Below, in pieces: positions 28,446-38,277 of a DNA stretch of 64,000 nt (position 1 is its first letter; every line of letters begins with the position of its first letter). The position numbers and the translations under genes were made by a program. Source of the stretch: JABCYV01 sp963729325 (GTDB taxonomy: Bacteria; Acidobacteriota; Terriglobia; Terriglobales; Acidobacteriaceae); contig CAVSNS010000005.1 in the NCBI GenBank assembly GCA_963729325.1, positions 62,001 through 126,000 on the forward strand. Reading direction: 5' to 3'. Under the pieces are notes generated by a model that saw only the letters and a program-made list of their open reading frames with translations, was not told the DNA's origin and did no database searches.

Positions 28446-29228
28446 TCAGCGATAGCCAAAAATCGCCATCAGGAACTTAGTGGCGAAGAAGTCGACCAGA
28501 AGAATAAGAACTGAGGACGCCACCACCGCCTGAGTCGTAGCCCGGCCCACGCCCTGCGTCCCGCCCCGCGCCGACATTCCGTAATAGCAGCCAATGGTAG
28601 CGATAATAAATCCGAAAAATAGGGGCTTTACCAGCCCGGTAAACACGTCCCGGAACATCAGGGTTTGCCAGGCTGAACTCCAATACTGATGCGAGTCCAT
28701 TCCGAATATAAATTGGGCAACGATGCCACCGCCAATCAACCCCAAGAGATCAGAAATGATAGTCAAAAAGAACAGCATGAATACGGTGGAAACCACTCGC
28801 GGAGTCACTAACTTCTTGGTGGGATCGGTGCCCAGGGCCCGCATGGCATCAATCTGCTCTGTCACCACCATGGAACCGAGTTCGCTGGCCATGCCGGATG
28901 CGTTTCGGCCCGCTACCATGAGACCGGTAAGAACGGGTCCAAGCTCGGTCACCATCCCGACCGAAACCAGTTGCCCGATGAGTGAGAGCGAACCAAATCT
29001 CTCCAGCGTATTCGCGCTGTTTAAAGCCAAGACGGCACCGGTAAAGAATCCCGTCAGCACTACGATCGGAAGCGACCCGAAGCCGATCAAATCCGCCTGT
29101 TGCGTCATGTCGGCGAAATAACGCGGGGTACGGAACAGATTGGACATGGACCGTCCCGCCAGTACGGAATAGTCCTGCACAGCCTGAACTAGATCTTTGG
29201 CGAAATCCGCGGGCGAGGTCAGCTCCAT
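28446..29228 (-). CDS. mlaE: MlaE-type ABC transporter permease
   Basis: 260 residues with five to six membrane helices. MlaE hallmarks are IVVLTGFFTGAVLALNSANTL, MVTELGPVLTGLMVAGRNASG and ASELGSMVVTEQIDAMRALG (the conserved ELGTM/EQIDA motif), then PRVVSTVFMLFFLTIISDLLG. It is the inner-membrane permease of a retrograde phospholipid/hydrophobic-substrate transporter. It is first in a two-gene operon with mlaF. Confidence 0.9.
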   Translation of the reverse strand: MELTSPADFAKDLVQAVQDYSVLAGRSMSNLFRTPRYFADMTQQADLIGFGSLPIVVLTGFFTGAVLALNSANTLERFGSLSLIGQLVSVGMVTELGPVLTGLMVAGRNASGMASELGSMVVTEQIDAMRALGTDPTKKLVTPRVVSTVFMLFFLTIISDLLGLIGGGIVAQFIFGMDSHQYWSSAWQTLMFRDVFTGLVKPLFFGFIIATIGCYYGMSARGGTQGVGRATTQAVVASSVLILLVDFFATKFLMAIFGYR

Positions 29229-29284
29229 TTACCGAAAACTATAACAGAGCGCCAACGCGGCGTTGAAGGGCACTACGAAAGGAG

Positions 29285-30727
29285 TCAGCCGATCAACTCC
29301 CGGCCCTTCTTCTTGATCTCGATATTGAGACGCTTGATTTTCTGATTCAGAGTGGAAAGGGGCACGTGGAAGCGTTCCGCCGCCTCCGTTTGATTCCAGT
29401 TACACTTCTCCAGCATGTCGACGATGATATGCCGCTCGCAATCTTCCATGATGTCGAAAAGCGAAGCGTCGACGCCATGTTCCAGCACAGGAAAGGCAGT
29501 GCCACGGCCAGCGATCTGGTCGGGAAGTAATTCGGGACCGATCTCCAAACCGGACGAGAGCACGACAGCGCGTTCAATTACATTCTCCAGTTCACGCACG
29601 TTCCCTGGCCAAGAATAGGCAAGCAGCGGACGGAGCCCTTCAGGAGTGATCCGTCGCCTCGGACGTTCATTTTCTTCCGAGTACTTATTGAGGAAAAACT
29701 CCACCAGTAGCGGGATATCCTCCTTACGCTGGCGCAGGGGCGGAAGATCGATGGTGATGACGTTCAGGCGATAGAAGAGGTCTTCGCGGAACTTGCCTTC
29801 GCGCACGTGCTGCTTGAGGTCGACATTGGTGGCGGCAATGATGCGCACGTCTACTTGCAGTTCGTGGACGCCGCCCAGGTGCATAAATTTCCGGTCCTGG
29901 AGCACACGCAGAATTTTGCTCTGGGTGTCCATGCCCATCGTGCCGATCTCGTCCAAAAACAGGGTGCCCCGATCGGCGATTTCAAAAAGACCCTTCTTGG
30001 ATGCGATGGCGCTGGTAAATGCGCCTTTGACGTGTCCAAACAGAGTTGACTCCAAGAGGTCCGGCGGCATGGAGCCGGTGTTGACCGGAACAAAAGACCG
30101 GTCACGCCGCTGCGAATTCAAATGGATAGCTTTGGCGATCAGTTCTTTGCCAGTACCACTCTCCCCTTGCAGCAGCACCGTGGAACGGCTAGGCGCAACT
30201 TGCGCCACCAGATCGAAAATCTTCAACATGGGCTCGCTCTTGCCCACGATGTTTTCGAAGTTGTAGCGCTGCTTCAGGGCGCGCTTCAGTTGAATATTTT
30301 CTTCTTCCGCCCGATGGCGGGCCACTGCGGCGCGCACGTCGGCGAGGAGCTTTTCATTGTCCCAGGGCTTCTGAACGAAATTCGCCGCCCCCGCCTGCAT
30401 GGCCTTGACGGCATTTTCAACCGTGCCGTAGGCAGTAATCATGATCACGGATAATTGGGGATCATGGGCCCCGATTTCAGACAGTAGGTCTATGCCGTTG
30501 CGATCCGGTAATGCCAGGTCAAGCAGCACCAGATCGAACGAGCGCTCACCCAGACGCGCCAGCCCTTCTTCGCCGCTCTCCGCCGATTCGACTTCGTAAC
30601 CTTCAATCTGGAGTAAGGTTTCGAGCGACTCGCGGATTGCGGCCTCGTCGTCAATAATCAACACATAGCCTAAGGGCGAAGAGTTGGCTTCGCTGGGGCG
30701 CCGCGAGATGACTGCTGCCTCAGACAT
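29285..30727 (-). CDS. Sigma-54-dependent response regulator (NtrC family)
   Basis: 480 residues in three domains. Receiver (about 20-135): LIIDDEAAIRESL, phospho-acceptor Asp in LVLLDLALPDRNG, Thr/Ser in IMITAYG and Lys in FVQKPWD. AAA+ sigma-54 interaction domain (about 160-395): GESGTGKELIAKAIH (Walker A), GHVKGAFTSA (GAFTGA loop with S at position 5), GTLFLDEIGTM (Walker B), NVRELENVIERAV. C-terminal Fis-type HTH: CNWNQTEAAERFHVPLSTLNQKIKRL. It activates sigma-54 promoters when phosphorylated, presumably by the kinase encoded just upstream; the two reading frames overlap by 8 bp. Targets are unknown. Confidence 0.92.
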   Translation of the reverse strand: MSEAAVISRRPSEANSSPLGYVLIIDDEAAIRESLETLLQIEGYEVESAESGEEGLARLGERSFDLVLLDLALPDRNGIDLLSEIGAHDPQLSVIMITAYGTVENAVKAMQAGAANFVQKPWDNEKLLADVRAAVARHRAEEENIQLKRALKQRYNFENIVGKSEPMLKIFDLVAQVAPSRSTVLLQGESGTGKELIAKAIHLNSQRRDRSFVPVNTGSMPPDLLESTLFGHVKGAFTSAIASKKGLFEIADRGTLFLDEIGTMGMDTQSKILRVLQDRKFMHLGGVHELQVDVRIIAATNVDLKQHVREGKFREDLFYRLNVITIDLPPLRQRKEDIPLLVEFFLNKYSEENERPRRRITPEGLRPLLAYSWPGNVRELENVIERAVVLSSGLEIGPELLPDQIAGRGTAFPVLEHGVDASLFDIMEDCERHIIVDMLEKCNWNQTEAAERFHVPLSTLNQKIKRLNIEIKKKGRELIG

Positions 30728-33542
30728 TGACGGCCTTTCTCGTCATAGGGAAATCGACATAGAACGTGGTGCCCTGGCCGGGCCGGCTTTCCACTCGAAT
30801 CTTTCCCGCATGCTCCTGGATGATGCCGTAAGTGACAGATAGACCCAATCCGGTACCCTTGCTCTGACCTTCCCGCTGTCCTGCCTTCGTGGTAAAGAAT
30901 GGGTCATAGATGCGCTGAATGTGTTCTTGTGCAATGCCGGTGCCGGTATCGGAGACAACCACGCTGACCCCTTCGCCATTGGAGCTGACGATTCGCAAAG
31001 TTCCACCCTTGGGCATCGCGTCTCGGGCATTCAGGAACAGATTCAAGAACACCTGCTGCAAGCGCCCAGCATTCCCGCTGATTCGAGGCAGACGGTCGGC
31101 TCGTTCATCCTGCACCCGGATGTTCGCAGTCTTAAACTGATGCTCCAGCAAGGCGAGCGTGTCAGCAATGACCTTATTGACATCGACCTCGGTAAACTCA
31201 GTGCCGCTGGTGCGCGAGAAATTGAGTAAGTTGTTGACAATTTCAGAAGCTCGGAAGGTCTGCCGCGTAATCTTATCCAGCAGTGCGCCCTTCTGGGAGT
31301 CTCCCTGCAATTGTTTCGATAACATCTGAGCATATGAGGAAATCACAGCCAGAGGCGTGTTGACCTCGTGGGCGACTCCGGCCGCCAGCAAACCAATCGA
31401 GGAAAGCTTATCCGCCTGCGAGAGCTGCGATTCGAGCTCCACTCGCTCGGTGATGTCATCCATGATGATCAATCGCCCGATCACGTTGAACTTCTTGGTG
31501 ACCAGCGGGGCAATGGCAACGTTCACGACACGGCTTTCTCCGGTCGGAGTGGCCAGGCGGAACTTGTAAAGATTGTGGATGCCGGGATTCTGCCGCACGC
31601 GATAGAACTCTTCCACGAATGCGGACGGGAAGACCTCGCTGAGTGGCCGGGTCAGGGCCTGCCAACGCGGCAGGGCGTACATGACTTCCATCTGCGAGTT
31701 CCAGGACTCGACCCGGTCGGCCAGGTCCACCGCTAATACACCCACGTTGATGGACTCGACGATATTTTCGTTGAAATCTTTTAGTCGCTCATATTGGGCG
31801 ACTTTCTGCTCGAGTGAGGCATAAAGGCGCGCGTTCTGGATAGCGATGCCGATGTAACCCGCCAGAGTTTCTAGGAGTTCGATGTCTTCACTGGAGAGGA
31901 AATCGCCCTCTGCCGTTTTACCCAGGCCAAGGAAAGCGATGGTGCGCTGCTGGGCACGGCAGGGGATGTAGTAGTTCAGGTCAAGCTTGGCAATCGCTTC
32001 CTGGGCGGTGGGCGTTTCGCGGGGCACTTGGTGCGTGTTGTCGAAGAAAATGTGCCCGGCTTCCATTTCCGGCCGCGATCTGGTGAGAAAACTCAGATCC
32101 AGGCCAGCGGGCTGCGTCAGTCCAAAAGACCTCGCGAGCAAGAAGCGTTGCGACGGCTCGTCCGCAGAGAGAAAAATTGCCATGCGATCAACCAGCAGCG
32201 TGCGGCATAGACGGTCGACCACCGAACTCAGCATCTCGTCCAGGTCGGTTTCCCCACTCAGTTCCCGACCGAATTCCACCAAAGTCTTACGGTAGTCGTA
32301 GCGCGTTCGATAGAAGAACTGATCAATCTGCTCCTGGATCCACTTGCGTACGGGATCAAAGAGTAGGGCTGTAACAACGATAGCGAGAATTAAGCCCTTG
32401 GGCCCGGAACTCGGTACCTGGGTATGAACAAGCTCAGCCACGCCCGCCACTGCCGCGAAGTAAGCGCCAATGATCGCGACGGCGGCCAGCGTGTACACCA
32501 TGCCCCGCTTGAAGATCAGATCGACATCCATCAGCCGGTAGCGGAAGATGGCGTAGCCAAAGGTCAATGGCAACAGGCCAAGCGACAGAACGGACACCTT
32601 CATCAGCGAGGTCGGGAGCGCTCCCGTGAGGTAAGGGATGACGTAAAAAAGCGTGAACGGAGTGATGGCCAGAATCGTGCCGCGCGTTACCCACTTCAGT
32701 TGCTGCCGAAGTATCGGCGTGCTTGCTCGGCGGTAGCTATACACAAGTACGGCGGCTGCCGCGAGAAAGAACACCGCCAAATAGGCCATCTGCAGCCGAT
32801 CGAGATTCCAGCGTAGCCTCTCGCTGGCCTTCATCACGGTCAGGGCAAGAATGTGAATGCCCAAGAGGAGCAGCCCCGGCACATAAATCAGCGGGATTGC
32901 CCAACGATGTTTGTGGACAAAATACCGCCTCTCCGGAAAAGTCAGCACAAAATGCAGAAACAGAGCCGGCTGCAGGAGCCAGGCCCCCACGTTGCCCCAA
33001 TAGATCGTCCAGTCAAACTGATTGAACTTTCCGGTGTACTTGAAGGCGTAGAAAACGAACGAAACCAGGCAGAAGATGTAGAAGTGAGTCGAACCCGGAG
33101 CGGTCCAGCGCCGCAGCAGGACATAGACACCAATACTCAGGTAGATCAGCGCAATCAGGCGCAGCCAGTCATTGAGCGACCGCTCGGCCGGAACCAGAAT
33201 CACGGTCATGTCCACCGGGACTGACTCGCGAACCAGGGAATACGTCGCTTTCGACCACGGGCCCACTCGGTAGAGTTGCCGCACCAGGGCCGAAGTTCCG
33301 TTCACCTCGCGCTGATTGACCGCCGTTAGGCGGTCGCCCTCTTTGATGCCAGCTTTGGCGGCCGGTCCGTTGGCCTCCACCCGGGCCGCCGTAAGGCTAC
33401 CGTTGTGCTCAACCCACCACACCCCGTCGGAGGGAATCTGGAACTCGCGCTCCTTCTCGAAGTTAATGACTGCGAATACAATTGACGCTGCAGTTAGCAG
33501 AAAAAGAAGAACGGCGGGGCGGATTTGAAATTCCTGACTCAT
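30720..33542 (-). CDS. Large membrane histidine kinase: PDZ, multiple helices, GAF, PAS, HisKA, HATPase
   Basis: About 940 residues from MSQEFQIRP (start 33542; an in-frame ATG at 33644 would add 34 unlike residues). Positions below count from 33542. Helix 1 at 10-28, then an extracytoplasmic PDZ domain (about 45-115: ANGPAAKAGIKEGDRLTAVNQ). About eight membrane helices (127-390) follow, then GAF (430-570), PAS (590-700) and HisKA with phospho-His in GLLAAGVAHEVNTPL (about 725). The HATPase domain has N-box FLNLFLNARDAM and G-boxes DTGTGIA and GTGLGL. This is an NtrB-like kinase for the adjacent NtrC-type regulator. The N-terminal PDZ-plus-helices sensor is unusual and suggests sensing of envelope protein or membrane state, but this is inference. 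Confidence 0.9.
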   Translation of the reverse strand: MSQEFQIRPAVLLFLLTAASIVFAVINFEKEREFQIPSDGVWWVEHNGSLTAARVEANGPAAKAGIKEGDRLTAVNQREVNGTSALVRQLYRVGPWSKATYSLVRESVPVDMTVILVPAERSLNDWLRLIALIYLSIGVYVLLRRWTAPGSTHFYIFCLVSFVFYAFKYTGKFNQFDWTIYWGNVGAWLLQPALFLHFVLTFPERRYFVHKHRWAIPLIYVPGLLLLGIHILALTVMKASERLRWNLDRLQMAYLAVFFLAAAAVLVYSYRRASTPILRQQLKWVTRGTILAITPFTLFYVIPYLTGALPTSLMKVSVLSLGLLPLTFGYAIFRYRLMDVDLIFKRGMVYTLAAVAIIGAYFAAVAGVAELVHTQVPSSGPKGLILAIVVTALLFDPVRKWIQEQIDQFFYRTRYDYRKTLVEFGRELSGETDLDEMLSSVVDRLCRTLLVDRMAIFLSADEPSQRFLLARSFGLTQPAGLDLSFLTRSRPEMEAGHIFFDNTHQVPRETPTAQEAIAKLDLNYYIPCRAQQRTIAFLGLGKTAEGDFLSSEDIELLETLAGYIGIAIQNARLYASLEQKVAQYERLKDFNENIVESINVGVLAVDLADRVESWNSQMEVMYALPRWQALTRPLSEVFPSAFVEEFYRVRQNPGIHNLYKFRLATPTGESRVVNVAIAPLVTKKFNVIGRLIIMDDITERVELESQLSQADKLSSIGLLAAGVAHEVNTPLAVISSYAQMLSKQLQGDSQKGALLDKITRQTFRASEIVNNLLNFSRTSGTEFTEVDVNKVIADTLALLEHQFKTANIRVQDERADRLPRISGNAGRLQQVFLNLFLNARDAMPKGGTLRIVSSNGEGVSVVVSDTGTGIAQEHIQRIYDPFFTTKAGQREGQSKGTGLGLSVTYGIIQEHAGKIRVESRPGQGTTFYVDFPMTRKAVNV

Positions 33543-33989
33543 GGCCCGTTGGCTAAGCTTCGGCTGAAGGGGGATCGTGCTTCGCTTCAAGGTCAGCACG
33601 TTCGGGGCCACGGTTATTAACAACGGGCACCACCTAAGTGGCATGAAGAAAACAACTTGTCCGATTATATAAGAGCAGAAAGGAGTGGACTACATTTTCT
33701 GGAATCAATCTCCTATATTTGGTAACTCCATAGTTATCATAGCATTAACCAGATATCGAGAAGGTCATCGCAAGGCGGCTCTTTAACGTGCGCAAGGGAC
33801 GGGCAGGGCGGAAGAGCCCTGAAGGGAACTTTATGCGGATTCCCGGTCGAATCGAATCGTCCTAACTTCCCAACGCTGGATCGTCCTTGGTAGGCCCTTT
33901 CCAACCGAGTCCGACGCAAGGGAAAATGGAAAAATGAGAGGAGCCGGAGGCTTCCCATTCGCTCAAGGAGCGAGAAGAGGCAACACCTC
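33543..33989. other. Intergenic region with AT-rich promoter zone and hairpin-rich leader
   Basis: This 447-bp divergent region carries no convincing gene. An AT-rich stretch (about 33655-33750, including TTATATAAG) probably holds promoters for the kinase operon. Between about 33930 and 33990, just before the plus-strand hydrolase, are three short hairpins: AGCC/GGCT, TCGCTC/GAGCGA (33957-33971) and GAGG/CCTC (33977-33989). I could not match them to a known riboswitch. Confidence 0.4.
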
Positions 33990-34927
33990 TTGATGAGAAT
34001 CAGCGGAGAAACCAAGTTATCCCTTCGCCTCAGTATCGTGAAAAGTGCATTGAGAGTGCAAGACGACGCCCAACCCAACAACCCCACCGGCGAGTTCTGG
34101 TCTGTTGTGGACGGGGCACGGATGCGCTACTTGCAGTGTGGCTCAGGACCGGCGCTGGTTCTGGTGCACGGCTTGCTCGGATACTCCTTCTCATGGCGGT
34201 TTGCGATGCCTGCGCTTTCCCCGCTGGCTTCGGTTTATGCCATCGACATGTTGGGTTCCGGTTTCTCCGACCGTCCTCTGGGTCTTGATTGTAGTTTGCG
34301 AGCCAGCGCCGTACGTCTGTTGCGATTCCTCGACACGGTTGGCATTGCTTCTTGTGACTTGCTGGGCAGTTCATACGGCGGTGCGGTTGTCATGATGGCG
34401 GCAGCTTTGGCCCCGGATCGCGTTCGCCGGCTGATCCTGGCTGCGCCAGTAAATCCTTCGTCGGCGCGTGGCAATTGGCTCGCACCGATCTTGACCAACC
34501 GTATAGTCGCGCCTCTGATCGTGCAGTTAGGGCCTCGGCTTGAAGTTGCCCACAGTATCGTTCTGCGGCGTTTGTATGGTGATGCCCGCCGGATTCGGCC
34601 GGGCACGCTCGAAGGGTACTCAGCGCCATTCAGAATCCCAGGTACTCTCGAATATGCGATCCGCCTCGTGCGTTCCTGGACCCAAGACATGCAAGAATTG
34701 GAATCGGCGCTGCCGCAGATCCGAGGCGTGCCCACGCTCCTCGTCTGGGGCAGTCTGGACGCTGCCGTAAGGCCAGTATCCGCGCCGATAAGGTGCGCCA
34801 GCAGTTTGCCGACTGCAGGTTAGTGGTGTTCGACGGCGTTGGGCACTTGCCTTACGAGGAAGTTCCCCAAGAATTCAACCAGGCCGTGATCGAGTTTCTG
34901 TCCCGAAACCGGACCGGGATCTTCTGA
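33990..34927 (+). CDS. Alpha/beta hydrolase, reading frame broken once
   Basis: Fold motifs: ALVLVHGLLGYSFSW (oxyanion region), YAIDMLGSGFSDRP, nucleophile Ser in LLGSSYGGAVV (GxSxG), acid Asp in LLVWGSLDAAV, and the catalytic His in VVFDGVGHLPYEEVP. The last lies in a different frame, which runs to a stop at 34927 (SRNRTGIF). The break is between about 34765 and 34800. The whole is about 310 residues, normal for esterase/lipase or haloalkane-dehalogenase-like members; the substrate is unknown. Start may be TTG 33990 or ATG 33993. The stop codon is one base from the DedA start, so they form an operon. Confidence 0.82.
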
Positions 34928-34928
34928 T

Positions 34929-35549
34929 ATGCCGCCACATATCTTTGGCCTCCTCCGAGGCTACCTGGCCGAGTATGGATACTGGACGGTTGCGGCCGCA
35001 CTATTGCTCGAAAATGCAGGATTGCCGGTACCCGGCGAGACCATCCTGCTGTTGGCGAGTTTCCTCGCCTATTCAGAACACAAGCTGCATCTGCCTTCCA
35101 TCATTCTGGTTGGAATCTGTGCTGCAACCGTGGGCGACAATATCGGCTTCTTGATCGGATTCTATGGCGGGCGCCCGCTGCTGGAACGATATCGGAAGAC
35201 GGTTCATATACAACCCGCAACCATCGCGCGCGGAGAAGACATGTTCAGGCGGCATGGCGCCGCCACCATCTTCGCCGCTCGCTTCATCGCTGGCCTGCGA
35301 GTGATTGCTGGGCCACTAGCCGGGGTGCTGCATATGCCCTGGCGCAAATTTGTCGCGGCCAATTTGCTCGGCGCCACGCTCTGGGTAACGGTCATTTCGG
35401 GCGCGGGGTACATCTTCGGCAAGCACTCGGAGAAGCTACTCAGCATCGTGAAGGACGTGAATATTGGCGTGCTCCTCGCGGCCGCGGCGATTCTGATCCT
35501 GGTGTGGTGGAGGCGACGTAGAAAAAGCGGTCCAACTAACCAGACCTAG
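34929..35549 (+). CDS. DedA family membrane protein
   Basis: 206 residues, about five hydrophobic segments. DedA/VTT motifs are LLLENAGLPVPGETILLLASFLAY (the E-x-x-x-P-x-P-x-E pattern), VGDNIGFLIGFYGGRPLLERY, the arginine motif FAARFIAGLRVIAGPLAGVLHMPW, and ANLLGATLWVTVISGAGYIFG. DedA proteins are proposed lipid (undecaprenyl phosphate or phospholipid) translocases. The gene is translationally close to the alpha/beta hydrolase upstream (1-base gap). Confidence 0.92.
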   Translation: MPPHIFGLLRGYLAEYGYWTVAAALLLENAGLPVPGETILLLASFLAYSEHKLHLPSIILVGICAATVGDNIGFLIGFYGGRPLLERYRKTVHIQPATIARGEDMFRRHGAATIFAARFIAGLRVIAGPLAGVLHMPWRKFVAANLLGATLWVTVISGAGYIFGKHSEKLLSIVKDVNIGVLLAAAAILILVWWRRRRKSGPTNQT

Positions 35550-35624
35550 CGCCTTTCTTGCTAACCAGGCCCGATTGATGCTCCCGCGGTCGAGTGCTAA
35601 CCTCACAGAAGAGATCTCCGCAAG

Positions 35625-37057
35625 ATGCATGATGTCCAGAAGCAGCAGCCGGATGTAGTCGGCATCCGAAGGCTGGGCCGAATCTTCTCCTTTGAGATTC
35701 CTCAGGTATGGGTGCGTTTCCTGCTAGCGATGGTAGGTCTCATGCTGGCCTTTGGGGCCGCGCTTTTCTCCACCGTGTCGCGGGAGTCGGGAAATGTCTG
35801 GGCCACACTCATCCTGGCTTCGGCCGCGCTACTTTTGGCCACAATCGTCGGCTTGACTACCGTGCCCTACCTGGCCCGTCGCGTCGCCAAGGGCCGCATT
35901 CGTGATGCCTTCGACTACGACGTGTCGCGCGTGGGGGTGATCTATGTGGTTTCCGTGGTCTTTATCGGAATCGCCGCGCTAAACACGGGCAACAACCTGT
36001 TGTACATCATCGTGGCTGCGATGCTGGCGGCGATTATGGTATCGGGCTTGGTCTCGGCCCTGGTGTTGCGCGGTCTGGAGCTTGACGTCCGCTTGCCCGA
36101 GCACGTCTTCGCGCGCCGACCCATTGCTGGAAAAATCATCTTGCGAAATCGGCGGCGCTGGCTGCCTTCGTTTTCAGTAAAAGTGGTCCCGCTCGAAAAG
36201 GCCAAGTCTGGCAAGCGGTGGCGATGGACGCCCGCCACGTTCGTCTTCCCTCCTGGACGTTCTCCAGAGCAGCAATGGATCAGGTTACCGGACCGCCGCC
36301 TGCTCCGTGTTGCCGAGCAGATGGGAACGCCTAACATCTTTCAGGGATCAGCCTATTTCCCTTATCTCCCCGCCGCGCAGCGAATTCGCGGCCCAGCTCG
36401 AGCTGGGGTTTGAGCATCGCGGACGTTACCAGCAAGAGAGCTTCGGGTTGGCCACGCGCTTCCCTTTCGCGTTTCTCACTAAAACTCGACGCGTGCCGCT
36501 GAATCGCGAAATCATCGTGTATCCGGCAGTCGAGCCGTCCGATGAGTTTTTTGAAGCTGCTTCCGCTGGTCATCGGCGAGTTTGAGACGTTCGCGCGGGG
36601 GCGTGGACACGACTTGTACCGCATTCGGGAATACATGCCCGAAGATTCGGCGCGCCATGTGGACTGGAAGGCTACCGCGAAGTCAGGCTCACTCAAAGTC
36701 CGCGAGTTCAGCCGAGAAGATGAGCGCAGGCTGCGGATCGTGTTCGACAATCCGGGCCCAGGCGCAGTTTCGAATGTGGCCTATGAGAACGCCGTTGCGT
36801 TAGCCGCTTCCCTGGGTTGGCACTTTGCCGCAGAGAATACGCAAATTTCCTTCATTGCCCAGGGTTACAGCGGCGCGGATATTTATCAGTTCCTTGCCCA
36901 CTTGGCGACCGTCGAACCGCAGACCTTGCCATCGATGATCGAGGGCATGCAGATCTCCTCCGACTTCAACGTCATTTTGACGGCGCAGCCCCGGGACCGA
37001 GTTCCCGCGGCCTTGTGGCCCTGTTCCCACTTCATATTCATTGGTAGGAATGACTAA
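35625..37057 (+). CDS. DUF58 domain protein, reading frame broken twice
   Basis: Three fragments form one protein of about 475 residues. The first (35625 to about 36340) has two pairs of membrane helices (FLLAMVGLMLAFGAALF; VVFIGIAALNTGNNLLYIIVAAMLAAIMVSG) and a beta region starting LELDVRLPEHVFA. The second (about 36345-36570) continues FEHRGRYQQESFGLATRFPF. The third (about 36560-37057) holds the DUF58 core DLYRIREYMPEDSARHVDW followed by KATAKSGSLKVREF, then the vWA-like end. DUF58 proteins usually accompany MoxR ATPases and transglutaminase-like proteins; none is adjacent here. Function unknown, probably envelope-associated. Confidence 0.82.
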
Positions 37058-37146
37058 AATTTGGCACATTGCGCCGATGCAGCCAAAAGATCGAGATTCG
37101 CATCCCAACGGAGCCATTGGTCCGTGGGGAATCTCAGGGAGGGTTT

Positions 37147-38160
37147 ATGAGTTCCAAGAATATCCCCCACGTGACCACGCTGGCATTGCTGGTGGGGGTC
37201 ACCCTGTTAGTCCCAGCTCTTGCGGATGACGCACCCGTGCTGCCTCCCGGCACGACCATCAAAATTCGTATGATCGACAAGCTGAGCAGCGAAGAGAACC
37301 AGGTTGGAGACACCTTCCGAGCGACGCTGGAGGAACCTATTCAGGTGGACGGGAAGAATCTATATCCCAAAGGTGCGGACGTCATTGGACGCGTGTCCGA
37401 TGTGCATGCATCGGGCCGGCTGAGCGAACCGGGAGAGCTGGATTTGGTTCTGGCTACGGTGAGCTCCGGGAAGGCAGGCTACCTCCCTCAGTGTCAAACC
37501 TCTGGTGATCAAAGGAGAATCCCATGCCAAGAGTAATGCCACAAAGATCGGCGGGGGAGCGGCATTAGGAGCTGTCATTGGAGCAATTGCAGGAGGTGGA
37601 AAAGGAGCGGCGATTGGCACCGCGGCCGGCGCCGCAGCAGGAACAGGCGCCGCTGCAGCCACTGGCAAGAAGGCGGTCAGAGTGGAATCTGAAGCCGTAC
37701 TCACTTTTGTTACTACTACAGCCCTAGCGCGAGGCGTCATCCGCCAGCACTCCGGGCCAGCCGGCAGGATCCGCGGCTTCGACACCAGCCTCTTCGGCTC
37801 CTACTCCTTCGGCACCGGCCCCTGCCCCAGCTCCTTCGGCACCGGCGCAGGAGGCAGCAGAACTCTTCACTCTGCGCGATCGCCGGATCATCCGAAACTG
37901 CGTCAATGCGCATCTCGATGATTTGCCGGCGGACGCGACTCAAGCATGCCGAATCACCTGCGGGTGAGCCGGTCATCAGCGACGATGATGCCCTGTCGGC
38001 CGACGCCCAGCGCCGAGCCGCTCCACTTCCCCTGGACTGTGAGCAGCAACTTCCCAAACTGCCGGCCGATTTGGAGCGCGTGATTTACCAGGGACGTGTG
38101 CTTCTCGTTGACGGAAAAAGCCACATCCTCGACGCGTTTTACTTGGATGAAAATCAGTAA
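37147..38160 (+). CDS. Exported glycine-zipper protein with Pro/Ala linker, reading frame broken about three times
   Basis: ATG 37147 has a strong GGGAGG site 4 bases upstream and a signal peptide (LALLVGVTLLVPALA). Then PPGTTIKIRMIDKLSSEEN and GADVIGRVSDVHASG form a beta domain. In the next frame a glycine zipper follows: IGGGAALGAVIGAIAGGGKG, then AAIGTAAGAAAGTG and VESEAVLTFV. A third frame gives a Pro/Ala/Ser linker and ELFTLRDRRIIRNCVNAHLDD. The last frame ends LERVIYQGRVLLVDGKSHIL and DAFYLDENQ. Breaks are near 37470, 37740 and 37955. It is also possible that the part from about 37850 is a separate gene; the continuous linker favours one protein. Function is unknown, probably periplasmic. 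Confidence 0.6.
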
Positions 38161-38277
38161 CTTAACGGGTCAAGTTGAGGTGTGACACAAACAAATGCCT
38201 TCGCGAAAATTGAATTTCGTCATATACTCGCGCCAACCTTGGCCGGGTTGGCTAAAAAGGACGGCCGGAGGTGCTAA

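Noticed and set aside
33543..33989. Riboswitch upstream of the hydrolase
   Set aside because: The hairpins do not match any riboswitch architecture I can recognise.
33737..34087. 116-residue minus-strand frame before the hydrolase
   Set aside because: No start signal or domain; it overlaps the hydrolase start and the hairpin leader.
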